In this document: positions 34,009-35,937 of the stretch, in pieces
How the letters are laid out: each line of letters opens with the position of its first letter
Position numbering within the stretch: the stretch's first letter is position 1
Origin: Thiobacillus sp.
GTDB lineage: Bacteria > Pseudomonadota > Gammaproteobacteria > Burkholderiales > Thiobacillaceae
Direction: 5' to 3'
DNA length: 35,937 bases
NCBI GenBank assembly: GCA_019911765.1
Contig: JAIOJU010000061.1
Location: 1-35,937 of the forward strand
The notes under the pieces: generated by a model
The model's database searches: none
Seen by the model: the letters and a program-made list of their open reading frames with translations, nothing else
What the model was told of the DNA's origin: nothing
Position numbers and translations under genes: made by a program

Positions 34009-34736
34009 GCGTTCACACTGTCCATCTGGCTGTAACGGGTCAAATCCATTTGCAGCGGGGTGATCGAAACCGAGCCATTGGCCACGGCATGAAAATCGGT
34101 GCCCTCGCCCGCATCCTGCGCCGCACCGGCCGCCCCCACCCAATATACGGTCTGGCCGCGCGGGTTGGTGGTCTTGACCACCGATTCGGCCTTGTGGCGC
34201 TTGCCCAGACGGGTCACATACTGGCCTTTCAAGTCGTCCCAGGCGCAATCCGGCACGTTGACGTTGAGCAGCATCGGCTCGGTGGGCGGTTGCGCCTGAA
34301 TGCGCTTGGCCAGTTCGAGCACCACGCGTGCGGCCGTGTCGAAATGCTGGGCGTCATGCGTGGCGACCGACACCGCAATCGACGGAATGCCCAGCAGATA
34401 GCCTTCGGTCGCAGCGGCAACGGTGCCGGAATAAATCGTGTCATCGCCCATGTTGGCACCGTGATTGATGCCGGAAATCACCATGTCGGGCAGGTGATCC
34501 AGCATGCCGGTCACGGCCAGATGCACGCAGTCGGTGGGGGTGCCGTTGACGTAGTAGAACCCGCTGGGCGCCTGGCGCAGCATCAGCGGGCGGTCGAGCG
34601 TGAGCGAGTTGGAGGCGCCGCTGCGGTCACGCTCGGGCGCCACCACGGTGATGTCGGCCAGCGTGCCGAGCGCCTGGGCCAGTGCGGCCAGGCCTGGAGC
34701 AAAGTATCCATCATCGTTGGAAAGCAGGATACGCAT
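33993..34736 (-). CDS. surE: 5'/3'-nucleotidase SurE
   Basis: A 247-residue metal-dependent nucleotidase/exopolyphosphatase needed for stationary-phase survival. The metal site is complete: Asp8-Asp9 in [12 protein letters not shown], Ser39 in [12 protein letters not shown] and Asn91 in [17 protein letters not shown] and the C-terminal [13 protein letters not shown] are also typical. ATG 34736 shares a base with the stop of a 23-codon ORF upstream (TGATG), which may couple translation. A promoter-like -10 lies about 80 bp upstream. It is first in the surE-pcm-nlpD-rpoS-yrfG run, in which all junctions overlap or are within 4 bp. Confidence 0.97.
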   Translation of the reverse strand: MRILLSNDDGYFAPGLAALAQALGTLADITVVAPERDRSGASNSLTLDRPLMLRQAPSGFYYVNGTPTDCVHLAVTGMLDHLPDMVISGINHGANMGDDTIYSGTVAAATEGYLLGIPSIAVSVATHDAQHFDTAARVVLELAKRIQAQPPTEPMLLNVNVPDCAWDDLKGQYVTRLGKRHKAESVVKTTNPRGQTVYWVGAAGAAQDAGEGTDFHAVANGSVSITPLQMDLTRYSQMDSVNAWLKP

Positions 34737-34807
34737 CAGCGGCTGCCCCCGAACAGGGCAGGCAATCGAGTGAAGGAATTCATGGCGATGATGCGTGCGT
34801 CGAACAT
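34736..34807 (-). CDS. Possible 23-residue leader peptide coupled to surE
   Basis: ATG 34807 to TGA (34738-34736), with the stop overlapping the surE ATG. It begins [12 protein letters not shown]. It has no Shine-Dalgarno and lies only a few nt after a predicted transcription start, so if used it would be nearly leaderless. Its only support is position and the TGATG junction. It could equally be untranslated leader. Confidence 0.25.
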   Translation of the reverse strand: MFDARIIAMNSFTRLPALFGGSR

Positions 34808-34810
34808 GCG

Positions 34811-34842
34811 CCCGATTCTACCATCGGGTGTTGCCTGATTCA
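34811..34842 (-). promoter_or_regulatory. Candidate surE operon promoter with dyad over the -10
   Basis: On the minus strand TAGAAT (34820-34815) is a good -10. A poor -35 candidate CTGAAT overlaps the tamB stop about 17-18 nt further upstream. A perfect dyad CCCGAT / ATCGGG (34811-34816, 34823-34828) encloses the -10 and may be a regulator site. Confidence 0.35.
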
Positions 34843-35937
34843 GTCGTATTCCCGGCTGTAGAACGCATCAAAGCTGCTTTGCTGTCCAGCCTGCGCTTCC
34901 AGCCGGATGCGCGGCGTCAGTTGGTACAGCACCTTGACCACCTGGCTCAGGCCATCGAGGCTTTGCTCGTAACTCAGCGTGGCACGCGAGGACAGGCGCT
35001 TGCCCACGCTGACCACGGTGCTGGTGAGGTCTTCCCCGCCACCGGAGCGCACGTCGAAACTGTCGATGCCCAGCGTGTCGGCCAGCTTCGACTGAAAACT
35101 CACCGAGTCGGCCTGGCTCAACAATGCGGCCGCCGCCACCTGCATCACCACGAATTCCTGCTGGCCCACGTTATCCAGGCCATGACCCAGCACCAGCCAG
35201 GAAAGCTTTTCGGTATCGGGCAGGGCCGGATCGGAATACAGCTTCACCACCGGGCGCTGCACCGTGCCGCCGACCTGCACGCCCGCCTTGACGGTCGGCG
35301 TCTTGCGCACTGCCAGCACATCCAGTCCGGGATTGCCGATCGGCCCGCCGAAGCGCAGCACGCCACGTTCGATATCCAGCGTCTGCGCATAGGCGGCGTA
35401 GCGCCCTTCCTCCACCATGATCGTGCCTTCGCCGCGCAGGGTCTGGTTGGCGGTGAACACACGCAACTGGCCGCCCAGTCGCGCATCGAGTCCGGCGCCC
35501 TTGAACAGGAAATCCTTGCCCAGCTTGAGGGTGAGATCGAGCGCCAATGGATAGCGTTGCGCCACCGGCTTTTCGCGTGGCGGACGGCCCACGACCACCA
35601 CATCGGACGACAGGGTGGGGCGGCTGGATTCGGGCATTTCCAGTCGGGCGCGGTCCGCCGTGAGTTCACCGGTCAGTTGCAGGCGCTGCGCATCCAGATT
35701 GAGCTGGGTGACGCCGGACACGATGACGCGACGGTCACTGCGGTTGGTGACGGCAAATTTTTCGAACGTCAGGATCAACCCGGCCTGTGGATTCTTCAGC
35801 TGGGCTTCGCCGCTCACCACGATGCGTCCACTCTGCCCCTTCAGCTCGCCCTGCTCCACCCGCACCCGGTCGTCGTTCAGCGCCAGTTTGAGGGCGCCAT
35901 CGGTAATGGCGACGCCTTCTTCCGGCATGGCAAAGCG
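34840..35937 (-). CDS. tamB: Translocation and assembly module TamB, C-terminal part (partial, 5' end outside window)
   Basis: The frame runs off the right edge; about 365 C-terminal residues are visible. They match the TamB (DUF490) domain: alternating beta-strands with GRIVVSGEAQLKNPQAGL, LRGEGTIMVEEGRYAAYAQT, RGVLRFGGPIGNPGLDV, VGGTVQRPVVKLYSDPALPD and TEKLSWLVLGHGLDNVG. It ends in a strongly conserved barrel-like tail finishing FYSREYD. TamB spans the periplasm and, with the Omp85 protein TamA, works in outer-membrane protein or lipid transport. tamA would be expected upstream, outside the window. surE starts 103 bp after its stop. Confidence 0.93.
   Translation of the reverse strand, partial: RFAMPEEGVAITDGALKLALNDDRVRVEQGELKGQSGRIVVSGEAQLKNPQAGLILTFEKFAVTNRSDRRVIVSGVTQLNLDAQRLQLTGELTADRARLEMPESSRPTLSSDVVVVGRPPREKPVAQRYPLALDLTLKLGKDFLFKGAGLDARLGGQLRVFTANQTLRGEGTIMVEEGRYAAYAQTLDIERGVLRFGGPIGNPGLDVLAVRKTPTVKAGVQVGGTVQRPVVKLYSDPALPDTEKLSWLVLGHGLDNVGQQEFVVMQVAAAALLSQADSVSFQSKLADTLGIDSFDVRSGGGEDLTSTVVSVGKRLSSRATLSYEQSLDGLSQVVKVLYQLTPRIRLEAQAGQQSSFDAFYSREYD

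Noticed and set aside
1-35937. CRISPR arrays, tRNA/rRNA genes, integrases or intact insertion sequences
   Set aside because: Looked for and not seen. The only repeat arrays are the inverted repeats and nested palindromes described, and the only mobile element is the non-coding 110-bp unit.

Overview
The window is a GC-rich chromosomal segment from a betaproteobacterium. The best fit is a free-living Nitrosomonadales/Thiobacillus-like lineage, though the genus is inferred. Supporting markers are elongation factor P with Arg32 next to its rhamnosyltransferase gene earP, the block surE-pcm-nlpD-rpoS, and a hom/thrC cluster. I saw no rRNA, tRNA, CRISPR array or intact transposase.

Layout. (1) 1-10290: the 3' end of metG and acyP; convergent dnaE with a possible antisense-Shine-Dalgarno small RNA in its 3' flank; the earP-efp operon; a cold-shock gene; icd; then the divergent run rluE-nudJ-mnmA, the same order as in enterobacteria, followed by a 51-codon ORF of unknown function. 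(2) 10368-12062: glnS. (3) 12176-21249: an accessory segment of about 9 kb whose edges carry a 124/125-bp sequence in inverted orientation (about 94 % identical by eye). Inside are a XenA-type old yellow enzyme, a stretch of about 770 bp with no convincing gene, a TetR-type repressor, and a divergent tripartite RND efflux operon with a palindromic operator between them. (4) 21455-22104: a PIN/ribbon-helix-helix toxin-antitoxin pair directly outside the right repeat. (5) 22218-28171, minus strand: hom, a zinc-sensor-type (CZB) diguanylate cyclase, thrC, a uracil-DNA-glycosylase-family gene, a glutathione transferase and msrA, tightly spaced and probably one transcription unit. (6) 28172-28437: a nested palindrome in which a 110-bp MITE-like element with TTAG target duplications sits inside an older palindromic repeat just upstream of hom. 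(7) 28438-35937: alaA, a Mth938/DUF498 gene, a cytochrome c lipoprotein, then tamB (partial)-surE-pcm-nlpD-rpoS-yrfG with overlapping genes.

How the genes work together. Most of the window is core housekeeping: translation quality (metG, glnS, mnmA, rluE, efp/earP), replication (dnaE), TCA cycle (icd), threonine and alanine synthesis (hom, thrC, alaA), and stationary-phase and damage control (rpoS, surE, pcm, msrA, UDG family). The accessory segment adds electrophile reduction and drug or solvent export. The observations most worth a second look are the anti-SD RNA candidate beside dnaE, the inverted repeats bracketing the efflux/xenobiotic cassette, the CZB-GGDEF gene between hom and thrC, the nested MITE and terminator-like hairpin upstream of hom, and the small coupled ORFs after mnmA and before surE. 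All calls were made by reading the sequence; no searches were run.
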